Notes under the pieces: model-generated | What the model was told of the DNA's origin: nothing | Databases searched by the model: none | What the model saw: only the letters and a program-made list of their open reading frames with translations | DNA from: Bordetella parapertussis | GTDB lineage: Bacteria; Pseudomonadota; Gammaproteobacteria; Burkholderiales; Burkholderiaceae_C | Assembly: GCA_945873925.1 (NCBI GenBank) | Contig: CAMCES010000003.1 | Coordinates: 1-64,000 of the forward strand | Direction: 5' to 3' | Length of the DNA stretch: 64,000 nucleotides | Shown: in pieces, positions 42,495 to 50,717 of the stretch | Layout: the number at the start of each line of letters is the position of its first letter | How positions within the stretch are numbered: the stretch's first letter is position 1 | Translations under genes and position numbers: made by a program

Positions 42495-43397
42495 ATGAAA
42501 TACCCGACCATTGAATCGGCCATCGGAAACACGCCCTTGGCCGCCTTGCAACGCATCGGCGCTGCAGACAACCAACAACGTGGCAATGTGCTGTTGGGCA
42601 AGCTCGAGGGCAACAACCCTGCGGGTTCTGTCAAAGACCGCCCAGCCATGTCCATGATCCAACGTGCCGAGGAGCGCGGCGATATTCGTCCTGGTGACAC
42701 GCTCATAGAGGCCACCTCGGGCAACACCGGTATCGCCTTGGCCATGGCGGCCGCCATCAAGGGTTACCGCATGGTTTTGATCATGCCGGAAGACTTGTCG
42801 ATTGAACGCGCCCAAACCATGAAGGCTTTTGGTGCGGAGCTCATCCTCACAGCCAAAACCACCGGCATGGAGGGTGCGCGTGATTTGGCTGATGAAATGC
42901 AAGCCCAAGGCAAAGGCTTGGTACTCGATCAGTTTGCCAACCATGACAACCCGCGTGTCCATTTCGAGACTACCGGACCGGAAATTTGGCAGCAAACCCA
43001 TGGAGAAATCACGCATTTTGTGAGTGCCATGGGGACGACCGGTACGATCACCGGCGTGTCGCGCTACCTGAAAGAAAAAAACCCCAAGGTGCAAATCATT
43101 GGCGCGCAACCGAGTGAAGGCTCGCGCATACCCGGTATCCGCAAATGGTCACCTGCCTATTTGCCCAAAATTTACGATGACACCCATGTCGATGAATTGG
43201 TCTATGTGACTCAGCATGACGCAGAAGACATGTGTCGTCGTATGGCCCGTGAAGAGGGTATTTTTGCGGGCGTCTCGGCGGCAGGGGCGTGTTGGGTGGC
43301 CTTGCACATCGCCAAGCGCGTGGATAACGCCACCATCGTGTTCATCGTGTGTGACCGCGGCGACCGTTATTTGTCTACTGGGGTGTTCCCAGCATGA
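42495..43397 (+). CDS. cysM: Cysteine synthase B (O-acetylserine sulfhydrylase)
   Basis: A 300-residue PLP enzyme making cysteine from O-acetylserine and sulfide or thiosulfate. It has IGNTPLAALQRI, the PLP lysine in PAGSVKDRPA, the substrate loop EATSGNTGIALAM and the phosphate loop GTTGTITGVSRYL. The length of about 300 and the KDRPAMSMI form point to CysM rather than CysK. Its stop overlaps the next start as ATGA (43394-43397). Confidence 0.96.
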   Translation: MKYPTIESAIGNTPLAALQRIGAADNQQRGNVLLGKLEGNNPAGSVKDRPAMSMIQRAEERGDIRPGDTLIEATSGNTGIALAMAAAIKGYRMVLIMPEDLSIERAQTMKAFGAELILTAKTTGMEGARDLADEMQAQGKGLVLDQFANHDNPRVHFETTGPEIWQQTHGEITHFVSAMGTTGTITGVSRYLKEKNPKVQIIGAQPSEGSRIPGIRKWSPAYLPKIYDDTHVDELVYVTQHDAEDMCRRMAREEGIFAGVSAAGACWVALHIAKRVDNATIVFIVCDRGDRYLSTGVFPA

Positions 43398-43936
43398 GTC
43401 AATTTCAGTATTGCCCGATGTGCGCGACAGCCTTGCAACTCATCACCCAAGACGAAGACGGCGGTCCCAAGCAACGCATGCGCTGTGTGGTGTGCCACTG
43501 GACTCATTGGAACAACCCGACGCCGGTGCTGGCGGCGATTGTTCAATACGGTGACCAAATCCTGCTGGCGCGCAATGCCGCTTGGCCGGACAGGCGGTTT
43601 GCCTTGATCACCGGCTTCATGGAGGCAGGTGAGACAGCCCAAGAGGGTATCAGCCGAGAAGTGGCTGAAGAAACCAACCTGACAGTCACGGATTTGAAAC
43701 TGGTGGGTGTGTATGACTTTCAGCGCATGAACCAAGTCATCATCGCCTTTCACGCCGTGGCTGAGGGCGAGATTCGCTTGTCTCCAGAACTGCTTGAGTA
43801 CAAGTTGATGAATTACCCAGACATCATTTGCTGGCCATCTGGCACCGGTTATGCCATGGGCGACTGGTTGCAAACCCAAGGCATCGAGCCGCGTTTCATG
43901 GGCTGGGAAGAGCGTGCCATGCAAAACTTAGAATAA
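43394..43936 (+). CDS. Nudix hydrolase with N-terminal zinc ribbon
   Basis: A 180-residue protein. A zinc ribbon at the start (C7, C10 in FQYCPMCA; C33, C36 in RCVVCHW) is followed by a Nudix fold with box GFMEAGETAQEGISREVAEE (G..E, REVAEE). The zinc ribbon plus Nudix order resembles NudC-like NADH pyrophosphatases but the protein is shorter. It is translationally coupled to cysM and 5 bases before tusA. The nucleotide substrate is unknown. Confidence 0.9.
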   Translation: MSQFQYCPMCATALQLITQDEDGGPKQRMRCVVCHWTHWNNPTPVLAAIVQYGDQILLARNAAWPDRRFALITGFMEAGETAQEGISREVAEETNLTVTDLKLVGVYDFQRMNQVIIAFHAVAEGEIRLSPELLEYKLMNYPDIICWPSGTGYAMGDWLQTQGIEPRFMGWEERAMQNLE

Positions 43937-43941
43937 CGGCC

Positions 43942-44169
43942 ATGCAAATCGACCAAGAACTAGACACACGCGGCTTGAATTGCCCCTTGCCGATACTCAA
44001 AGCCAAGAAGGCGTTGACCGCGATGCAAACGGGTCAACTGCTCAAAGTGGTGTCCACCGACAAAACCTCGTTGCGTGACTTTGCCGCCTTCTCCAAGCAA
44101 ACGGGCAATGAGTTGATGTCGCAAGAAACCATAGGCGAAGACTTTGTCCATGTCTTGAAAAGACGCTGA
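43942..44169 (+). CDS. TusA-family sulfurtransferase
   Basis: A 75-residue protein (MQIDQELDTRGLNCPLPILKA) with the persulfide-carrying cysteine in the CPxP motif (C15, CPLP). Such proteins relay sulfur for tRNA thiolation, molybdopterin or sulfur oxidation. The position behind cysM suggests a sulfur-metabolism operon. Convergent with valS. Confidence 0.92.
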   Translation: MQIDQELDTRGLNCPLPILKAKKALTAMQTGQLLKVVSTDKTSLRDFAAFSKQTGNELMSQETIGEDFVHVLKRR

Positions 44170-44202
44170 TCCTTTGGTTTTTGGTAGCCGCTCTGACCAG
44201 CA

Positions 44203-47136
44203 CTAGCCCAAGCGCTTGAGTTGATCTTCCACCTTTTGCAAAGTGGCCTCAAAGTCCGCTACCCGTTGGCGCTCTTGGGTGATCACGGCAGGCGGGGCTT
44301 TGGCGACGAAGGCTTCATTGCTGAGTTTGCCTTGGGCTTTGGCAATCTCGTTTTGCAAACGGGCCACTTCTTTGCCCAAGCGCAGTTTTTCGGCGGCCAC
44401 ACTCACTTCGATGAACAAGCACAAACGGGTTTCACCCACCACGGCCACCGGTGCGGCCTTTGCGGCTGCTTGCCAAGCGGCTTCATCGTCAAACACTTTC
44501 ACATCGCTGAGTTTGGCCAGGGACTGCAAGACAGCCGCATTCATGCGCATGAAATCGGTGTTGCCCAGGGCAAACATGGGCATGCGGGTCGATGGCGAGA
44601 CATTCATTTCACCGCGCAAATGGCGGCACGCATCCACCAACAACTTGAGATGGTTGACATGGGCAATGGCTTGCGGGTCGATCTTGTTGGGTTGCGCCTT
44701 GGGGTAACCCGCAATGCTCACCGATGCGCCTGGCAGGCCAGCCACGGGCGCGACTTTTTGCCATAACTCCTCGGTGATGAAAGGGATGATCGGGTGGGCC
44801 AAACGCATGATGGCTTCCAAGGTGCGGATGAGGGTGCGGCGTGTGGCACGTTGCTCTGCCGGACCGCCGGTTTGGATTTGCACCTTGGCGATCTCTAGGT
44901 ACCAATCGCAGTACTCGTTCCAGACAAATTCATAAATCGTTGTGGCCACATGGTCTAGTCGGTATTCCTCGAAACCTTTGGCGACATCGGTTTCTGCTTG
45001 TTGCAAGAGCGATGCAATCCAGCGGTCAGCTTGGCTGAACTTCATGTACTGGTAGAACGGCCCGGCCGCAATCGCTTGGCCGTTTTCTCCGATGCGCGGC
45101 GGTGCACATTCAGCCTTGGTGTGCTCCTTGAGGCCGCAGTCATGACCTTCACAGTTCATCAGCACAAAGCGGGTGGCGTTCCACAGTTTGTTGCAAAAGT
45201 TGCGGTAACCTTCGCAGCGTTTGCTGTCGAAGTTGATGCTGCGCCCCAAGCTGGCCAAGGCCGCGAAGGTGAAACGCAAGGCATCCGCACCATAAGCAGG
45301 GATACCGTCGGGGAATTCTTTTTCGGTTTGCTTGCGCACCTTGGGGGCGGTCTCGGGTTTGCGCAGGCCTTGGGTGCGTTTGTCAAGCAGAGGCTCGAGT
45401 GGGATACCGTCAATCAAATCAACCGGGTCGAGCACATTGCCTTCAGACTTGCTCATTTTTTTGCCTTGGGCATCGAGCACCAGGCCATGGATATAGACGT
45501 TTTTGAAAGGCACTTTGCCGGTGAAATGGGTGGTCATCATGATCATGCGGGCGACCCAGAAGAAGATGATGTCGTAGCCGGTGACCAAGACGCTGGAGGG
45601 CAAGTACCAGTCCTGGTCGCCTGGGCGCCCCAGGGTGCTGAACGGCACCAAAGCGCTCGAATACCAGGTATCGAGCACATCGGGGTCACGGGTCAGGTGT
45701 TTGCCAGGCGCTTGGGCTTGGGCCGCGGCCTGGTTGTGGGCGACATACACTTTGCCGTCCTCGTCATACCAAGCAGGTATTTGATGGCCCCACCACAGTT
45801 GGCGGCTGATGCACCAATCGGTGATGTTGTTCATCCACTGGTTATAGGTGTTGACCCAGTTCTCAGGGACGAACTTGACTTCGCCAGACTGCACCGCGTC
45901 GATCGCTTTTTGCGCAATGCTTTTGCCGGTGGGGTCTTGCGGACTCACTCGGTTCATGGCGACAAACCATTGATCGGTGAGCATGGGTTCGATGATTTGG
46001 CCGGTGCGCGCACAACGCGGCACCATGAGCTTGTGTTTCTTGACCTCCACCAACAAACCCAGCGCTGCCAAATCGGTGACCACGGCTTTTCGTGCAACGA
46101 AGCGGTCCATGCCACGGTAGGCGGCAGGGGCGTTGTCATTGACCGTGACATCCAAGTTCAAAACCGAAATCAGGGGCAGGTGATGGCGCTGTCCAACCGC
46201 ATGGTCATTGGTGTCATGCGCTGGCGTGACCTTGACCACGCCGGTGCCGAAGGCGCGGTCCACATAGTCATCCGCAATCACAGGGATGGTGCGGTCGCAC
46301 AACGGCAATTGCACCTGCTGGCCAATCAAATGGGCGTAGCGCTCGTCCTCAGGGTGAACCATCACGGCCACGTCACCCATCAAGGTTTCGGGGCGGGTGG
46401 TGGCAACCACCAAGCCTTTGGCGGATTCGCCAGACACGCTTTGCGGGCCATTGGCAAAGGGGTAGCAGATGTGCCATAGCGAGCCGTCTTCTTCTTCGCT
46501 TTCAACTTCCAAATCAGAGACCGCGCTTTGCAAGACAGGGTCCCAACTTACCAAGCGCTTGCCTCTGTAGATCAATCCTTGTTGGTAAAGTTCCACGAAG
46601 GTGTCGGTGACCACGGTGGTCAGTTTGTCATCCATCGTGAAATATTCACGGCTCCAGTCCACGCTGTCGCCCATGCGGCGCATTTGTTGAGTGATGGTGT
46701 TGCCCGATTGCTCTTTCCATTCCCACACTTTGGCAATGAAGTTTTTGCGAGCTTCTGTCGGTGACGGCCCCATGTCATGGCGGCTGATGCCTTGGGCTTG
46801 CAATTGCCTTTCCACCACGATTTGGGTGGCGATGCCCGCATGGTCGGTGCCAGGCACCCAAACCGTGTTAAAGCCCCTCATGCGGTGATAGCGCGTGAGG
46901 CTGTCCATGATGGTCTGGTTGAACGCATGGCCCATGTGCAGGGTGCCGGTCACATTCGGCGGTGGCAGTTGAATGGCAAAGGCGGGTTGGTCAGCCTGCG
47001 CTTGGCCCGTGCCACGAAAACCCGCCACCCCATAACCGCGCTTTTCCCATTCAGGTCCCCAGTGGGCTTCGAGGGCGGCGGGTTCAAAAGATTTGGACAG
47101 GCTGTCTAAGCCGGGTTGCGCGGGGGCGTTGCTCAT
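44203..47136 (-). CDS. valS: Valine--tRNA ligase
   Basis: A 977-residue class I synthetase charging tRNA-Val. The HIGH motif is NVTGTLHMGH (H67-H70) and KMSKS is GKKMSKSEGN. The editing domain contains TTRPETLMGDVAVMVHPED and ending GVVKVTPAHDTNDHAVG. The C-terminal coiled-coil arm (about 905-977) is complete. The start MSNAPAQPGL was chosen over an upstream ATG 10 codons earlier, since the latter adds an atypical lead. A TAAAAT -10-like box lies in the upstream gap. Confidence 0.97.
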   Translation of the reverse strand: MSNAPAQPGLDSLSKSFEPAALEAHWGPEWEKRGYGVAGFRGTGQAQADQPAFAIQLPPPNVTGTLHMGHAFNQTIMDSLTRYHRMRGFNTVWVPGTDHAGIATQIVVERQLQAQGISRHDMGPSPTEARKNFIAKVWEWKEQSGNTITQQMRRMGDSVDWSREYFTMDDKLTTVVTDTFVELYQQGLIYRGKRLVSWDPVLQSAVSDLEVESEEEDGSLWHICYPFANGPQSVSGESAKGLVVATTRPETLMGDVAVMVHPEDERYAHLIGQQVQLPLCDRTIPVIADDYVDRAFGTGVVKVTPAHDTNDHAVGQRHHLPLISVLNLDVTVNDNAPAAYRGMDRFVARKAVVTDLAALGLLVEVKKHKLMVPRCARTGQIIEPMLTDQWFVAMNRVSPQDPTGKSIAQKAIDAVQSGEVKFVPENWVNTYNQWMNNITDWCISRQLWWGHQIPAWYDEDGKVYVAHNQAAAQAQAPGKHLTRDPDVLDTWYSSALVPFSTLGRPGDQDWYLPSSVLVTGYDIIFFWVARMIMMTTHFTGKVPFKNVYIHGLVLDAQGKKMSKSEGNVLDPVDLIDGIPLEPLLDKRTQGLRKPETAPKVRKQTEKEFPDGIPAYGADALRFTFAALASLGRSINFDSKRCEGYRNFCNKLWNATRFVLMNCEGHDCGLKEHTKAECAPPRIGENGQAIAAGPFYQYMKFSQADRWIASLLQQAETDVAKGFEEYRLDHVATTIYEFVWNEYCDWYLEIAKVQIQTGGPAEQRATRRTLIRTLEAIMRLAHPIIPFITEELWQKVAPVAGLPGASVSIAGYPKAQPNKIDPQAIAHVNHLKLLVDACRHLRGEMNVSPSTRMPMFALGNTDFMRMNAAVLQSLAKLSDVKVFDDEAAWQAAAKAAPVAVVGETRLCLFIEVSVAAEKLRLGKEVARLQNEIAKAQGKLSNEAFVAKAPPAVITQERQRVADFEATLQKVEDQLKRLG

Positions 47137-47292
47137 AGAGGACTTTGCATGGTTACATGCCCACACAAACCTGGGACACGGCGTTCAAAAAGAAAAGTGT
47201 ATTTTAGCGACGGCTGGCTTCACGCCTTTGTTGCAATCTCTTGCCAGACTTGGGTAAACGAATGATAGGAATATTCAATTTTTCAGATTGAC

Positions 47293-47360
47293 ACAAGCGA
47301 TTGGACGCTTGTCACAGACAAGCATTAACCTACGCTCTGTCTTTGGCAATTTCGCCAAAG
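47293..47360 (+). promoter_or_regulatory. Overlapping inverted repeats upstream of rubrerythrin
   Basis: Three alternating arms occur: ACAAGCG (47293-47299), CGCTTGT (47306-47312) and ACAAGC (47318-47323). The middle arm can pair perfectly with either neighbour (7 pairs with a 6-base loop, or 6 pairs with a 5-base loop). A separate perfect hairpin CTTTGGC-AATTTC-GCCAAAG (47341-47360) follows, ending 14 bases before AAGGAGA. They could be operator sites or alternative RNA structures. A TTGACA lies at 47289-47294 but no good -10 follows at 17 bases. Confidence 0.5.
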
Positions 47361-47388
47361 CATGTTCATCAACCCAAGGAGATTTCTC

Positions 47389-47811
47389 ATGGCAGCACTC
47401 AAAGGCTCCAAAACGGAAGAAAACCTGAAAGCCGCCTTCGCAGGCGAGTCACAGGCCAACCGCCGTTACCTGTATTTTGCGAACAAGGCCGACGTGGAAG
47501 GCCAAAACGATGTGGCAGCGCTGTTTCGTTCGACCGCCGAAGGCGAGACCGGTCACGCCCACGGTCACCTCGAGTGGCTTGAGCAGTGCGGCGACCCCGC
47601 TACTGGCCTGCCCATTGGTGCCACCCGTGACAACCTGAAAGCCGCAGTGGCAGGCGAAACCCATGAGTACACCGACATGTACCCTGGTATGGCCAAAACC
47701 GCGCGCGACGAAGGCCACGACGAAATCGCTGATTGGTTTGAAACCTTGGCTAAGGCCGAGCGTTCACATGCCAACCGTTATGCCAAGGCATTGGCTGAGC
47801 TGGTTGACTGA
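47389..47811 (+). CDS. Rubrerythrin (diiron domain only)
   Basis: A 140-residue ferritin-like diiron protein that reduces hydrogen peroxide. Iron ligands are seen at E20 (AGESQANRRY), E53 and H56 (EGETGHAHGH), E90/E93 (AGETHEYTDMYPGM), E124 and H127 (AERSHANRY). The C-terminal rubredoxin domain of classical rubrerythrins is absent, so an outside electron donor is needed. AAGGAGA 8 bases before the ATG at 47389 decides the start. First gene of the run with the Fe-S protein, DUF3501 and yaaA. Confidence 0.95.
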   Translation: MAALKGSKTEENLKAAFAGESQANRRYLYFANKADVEGQNDVAALFRSTAEGETGHAHGHLEWLEQCGDPATGLPIGATRDNLKAAVAGETHEYTDMYPGMAKTARDEGHDEIADWFETLAKAERSHANRYAKALAELVD

Positions 47812-47882
47812 TCATCAGCATTGAGGGCAGGGCGTTGGGCTCAAAAAGCCACAGCGCTCCTCTCTGAATCCTGATCTTTCTT

Positions 47883-47899
47883 GAGAAGATTTCCTTCTC
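47883..47899 (+). other. Small hairpin between rubrerythrin and the Fe-S gene
   Basis: GAGAAG-ATTTC-CTTCTC is a perfect 6-pair hairpin in the 116-base intercistronic space, ending 15 bases before GAGG of the next gene. No U-tract follows, so readthrough is expected. Confidence 0.4.
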
Positions 47900-47927
47900 C
47901 CACCCCACTTTCCTTGAGGAACACAGC

Positions 47928-49310
47928 ATGGCCCGCGAAGGCAGCTTGGAAGCCCCCACACGCCATCCCCTGGATTGGCTCAACCCCGACTTTTACGACG
48001 AGGAAGCCTGTCTCACCGAGATGGAGCGCATTTTTGACATCTGTCACGGTTGCCGCCGTTGCGTGAGTTTGTGCGGGTCCTTCCCCACCTTGTTCGATTT
48101 GGTGGATGAAAGCCCCACCTTGGAAATGGACGGCGTGGATAAAAAAGACTATTGGAAAGTGGTTGACCAGTGTTTTTTGTGTGACTTGTGCTACTTGACC
48201 AAGTGCCCTTATGTGCCACCGCATGAATGGAACCTGGACTTTCCCCACACCATGCTGCGGGCCAAAGCGATCAAGTTTAAAAAAGGCGAGGTCAGTGCTG
48301 GCGAAAAGTTGCTCGCTTCTACCGATGTCCATGGCCAATTTGCCGGCATACCCATTGTGGTTCAAGCGGTCAATGCCATCAACAAAACCAAAGCCGCCCG
48401 CTCGGTGATGGAGTCGGCTTTGGGTGTGGACAAAGACGCATGGTTGCCCGAATTGGCGACCAAAAAATTCCGCCGCCAGGCGCCCAAGGCCCAGGCCAGC
48501 CAAGTGGTGGATGGTGAAAAAACACCGGGCAAGGTGGTGATTTACGCCACTTGCTATGTCAACTACAACGAGCCTGGCATTGGCATGGATTTGCTTAAAA
48601 TTTTGGACCACAACGACATCCCCTACGAATTGGTGTCCAAAGAAAAATGTTGCGGCATGCCCAAACTCGAATTGGGTGATCTGCAGTCAGTCGATGCCAA
48701 CAAGCAAATCAACATACCCATCTTGGCCAAGTACGCGGCGCAAGGCTATGCCATCTTGAGTGCCGTGCCCTCGTGCACCCTGATGTTCAAGCAAGAGCTG
48801 CCGCTCATGTACCCCAACGACGCTGAAACACAGTTGGTCAAAGAGCACATCTGGGACCCGTTTGAGTACCTGATGGCGCGCAAGCGCGACGGCTTGCTCA
48901 AAACTGAATTCCCTGAAAGCCTGGGCAATGTCAGCTACCAAATTCCATGCCACGGCAGGGTGCAAAACATCGGCAAGAAGACCGAGGAAATGCTCAAGAT
49001 GATTCCCGACACCACGATCAACACGATCGAGCGTTGTTCGGGTCATGCGGGCACCTATGGCGTGAAAAAAGCCAGCCATGCCTATGCCATGAAATTGGGT
49101 AAACCGGTGGTCAAAGCCATGGCAACGATGAAAGACGGCAGCCAGCCCGACTTCATCAGTTCCGATTGTCCGCTGGGTGGTCACCACATCGCACAAGGCT
49201 TTGAGGCCAGCGGTCAGGCCGTGCCCGAGCTCCAACACCCCATCAGCCTGGTGGCCAAAGCCTACGGACTGAAGTCATTGAAGTCATTGGGGTCAAATTC
49301 CAATGATTGA
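47928..49310 (+). CDS. Fe-S oxidoreductase with two 4Fe-4S clusters and CCG domains (GlpC/heterodisulfide reductase-like)
   Basis: A 460-residue electron-transfer protein. Two 4Fe-4S motifs are C39/C42/C45/C49 (ICHGCRRCVSLC) and C82/C85/C88/C93 (QCFLCDLCYLTKC). Two cysteine-rich domains follow: the first has KEKCCGMPKLELG; the second has IPCHGRVQNIG and IERCSGHAGT, so its CCG is CSG. The family passes electrons between quinones or flavoproteins and a partner. Lying between rubrerythrin and DUF3501, it is a plausible electron donor to rubrerythrin. The last residues (LGSNSND) come from a repeat-like sequence that supplies the stop. Confidence 0.9.
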   Translation: MAREGSLEAPTRHPLDWLNPDFYDEEACLTEMERIFDICHGCRRCVSLCGSFPTLFDLVDESPTLEMDGVDKKDYWKVVDQCFLCDLCYLTKCPYVPPHEWNLDFPHTMLRAKAIKFKKGEVSAGEKLLASTDVHGQFAGIPIVVQAVNAINKTKAARSVMESALGVDKDAWLPELATKKFRRQAPKAQASQVVDGEKTPGKVVIYATCYVNYNEPGIGMDLLKILDHNDIPYELVSKEKCCGMPKLELGDLQSVDANKQINIPILAKYAAQGYAILSAVPSCTLMFKQELPLMYPNDAETQLVKEHIWDPFEYLMARKRDGLLKTEFPESLGNVSYQIPCHGRVQNIGKKTEEMLKMIPDTTINTIERCSGHAGTYGVKKASHAYAMKLGKPVVKAMATMKDGSQPDFISSDCPLGGHHIAQGFEASGQAVPELQHPISLVAKAYGLKSLKSLGSNSND

Positions 49311-49321
49311 TTAACCCCAAT
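49284..49321. repeat. REP-like short repeat, copy 2
   Basis: 49286-49306 matches the tatD copy at 19 of 21 bases (GGGTCAAATTCCAATGA). Two alternative hairpins can form: TCATTGG...CCAATGA (49284-49290 / 49300-49306) and ATTGGGGT...ACCCCAAT (49286-49293 / 49314-49321). Just before it, AAGTCATTG occurs twice in tandem (49272-49280, 49281-49289). It contains the stop codon of the Fe-S protein. Confidence 0.6.
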
Positions 49322-49337
49322 TGTTTGAAAGCCATTT

Positions 49338-49928
49338 ATGCAAATCACCGGACACATCACCGCTGAAAACCTCATGAGCTTGGAGGCTTACAGCAAATTC
49401 CGCAAGACCCACAAGGCCGAGGTGCTGGCGCACCGCAAAATGCGCTCGGTGCATTTGGGTGACCATATCACCTTGCAATTTGAAAGCGAAACCACGGTTC
49501 GCTATCAAATCCAAGAGATGCTGCGGATTGAAAAAATCTTTGAAGAAGAAGGCATTCAGCAAGAAATCGACGCCTATGCACCCTTGGTGCCCGAGGGCAG
49601 CAACTGGAAGGCCACCATGCTCATCGAATATCCCGATGTCAACGAGCGCAAGCGCGAATTGGCGCGGCTCATTGGCGTGGAAGACCGCATGTTCATTGAA
49701 GTCGAGGGCCATGCGCGGGTTTATGCGATTGCCGACGAAGACTTGGACCGTGAAAACGATGAAAAAACCTCAGCAGTGCACTTTGTGCGCTTTGAGTTTG
49801 GCCCCGCCGCCAAGGCTGCCATCAAGGCGGGGGCTGCTGTCAAATTGGGCTGTGACCACACCAACTATCCCGCCCATACACAGATCGCGGAAGACGCTTT
49901 GGCATCCTTGGCTGGGGATTTGAAATAA
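49338..49928 (+). CDS. DUF3501 family protein
   Basis: A 196-residue soluble protein of the DUF3501 family (ITAENLMSLEAYSKFRKTHKAEVLAHRK at the start in two parts, later IEYPDVNERKRELARLIGVED and VHFVRFEFG). No catalytic motif or cysteine cluster is visible. DUF3501 genes regularly follow rubrerythrin and CCG-type Fe-S protein genes in proteobacteria, suggesting a shared redox role. It is 7 bases ahead of yaaA. Confidence 0.9.
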   Translation: MQITGHITAENLMSLEAYSKFRKTHKAEVLAHRKMRSVHLGDHITLQFESETTVRYQIQEMLRIEKIFEEEGIQQEIDAYAPLVPEGSNWKATMLIEYPDVNERKRELARLIGVEDRMFIEVEGHARVYAIADEDLDRENDEKTSAVHFVRFEFGPAAKAAIKAGAAVKLGCDHTNYPAHTQIAEDALASLAGDLK

Positions 49929-49935
49929 TCGCAGG

Positions 49936-50712
49936 ATGCTGTTCCTGCTCTCCCCCGCCAAAACTCTGGACTACGAGTCTGCCTTGCCGCCCATCGCGGC
50001 GTCACAACCGCAGTTTCTGCCCCAGTCTGCTGCGCTGATTGCCACGCTGAAAAAAAAGACCCCCCAGCAAATCGCCGAGCTGATGGACTTGAGCGTTGCA
50101 CTGGCCAAGCTCAATGTCGACCGCTACCAAGCTTGGTCACCCGTGTTCACCCAAGCCAACGCCCGACCAGCGGTGCTGGCCTTCGATGGCGATGTTTACG
50201 AAGGCTTGGACGCCAAGTCCTTGAAGCCCAAAGACTTGCAATGGGCGCAAGCGCATGTGGCGATCTTGAGTGGTTTGTACGGCGTGCTGCGACCGCTCGA
50301 CCTGATGCAACCGTATCGGCTGGAGATGGGCACGGCACTCAAACTCGGCAAGGCCAACAACCTGTATCAATTTTGGGGCGCACAAATTGCAGCGCACTTG
50401 AATGCGCACTTGGCAAACGAGAAAGACCCGCTGATCGTCAACCTGGCCTCGCAGGAATATTTCAAGGCGGTGGACCGCAAGGTCTTGCAAGCGCGGGTGA
50501 TTGAATGCGTGTTCCAAGACTATAAAAACGGCCAATACAAGATCATCAGCTTTTTTGCCAAACGCGCCAGAGGTTTGATGGCGCGGTATGCGGTCCAAAA
50601 ACAAGCCAACACCCTTAAGGCCTTGCAAGGCTTCCATATGGAAGGCTATGCGTTCGAGCCCTCGGTGTCCAGCGACGATACTTTGGTCTTTCGCCGACAC
50701 ACCAAGGACTGA
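49936..50712 (+). CDS. yaaA: Peroxide stress protein YaaA
   Basis: A 258-residue protein of the YaaA/DUF328 family (MLFLLSPAKTLDYES opening, SGLYGVLRPLDLMQPYRLEMG in the middle, FFAKRARGLMARYAV near the end). In E. coli YaaA is OxyR-induced and limits free iron and DNA damage during peroxide stress; it also binds DNA. Only 7 bases separate it from DUF3501, tying it to the rubrerythrin cluster. It is 5 bases before the alpha/beta hydrolase gene. Confidence 0.95.
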   Translation: MLFLLSPAKTLDYESALPPIAASQPQFLPQSAALIATLKKKTPQQIAELMDLSVALAKLNVDRYQAWSPVFTQANARPAVLAFDGDVYEGLDAKSLKPKDLQWAQAHVAILSGLYGVLRPLDLMQPYRLEMGTALKLGKANNLYQFWGAQIAAHLNAHLANEKDPLIVNLASQEYFKAVDRKVLQARVIECVFQDYKNGQYKIISFFAKRARGLMARYAVQKQANTLKALQGFHMEGYAFEPSVSSDDTLVFRRHTKD

Positions 50713-50717
50713 ACACC

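Noticed and set aside
44998..46479. 493-codon open frame on the plus strand inside valS
   Set aside because: It is the exact antisense of ValS, whose motifs are complete; its translation has no recognisable domain.
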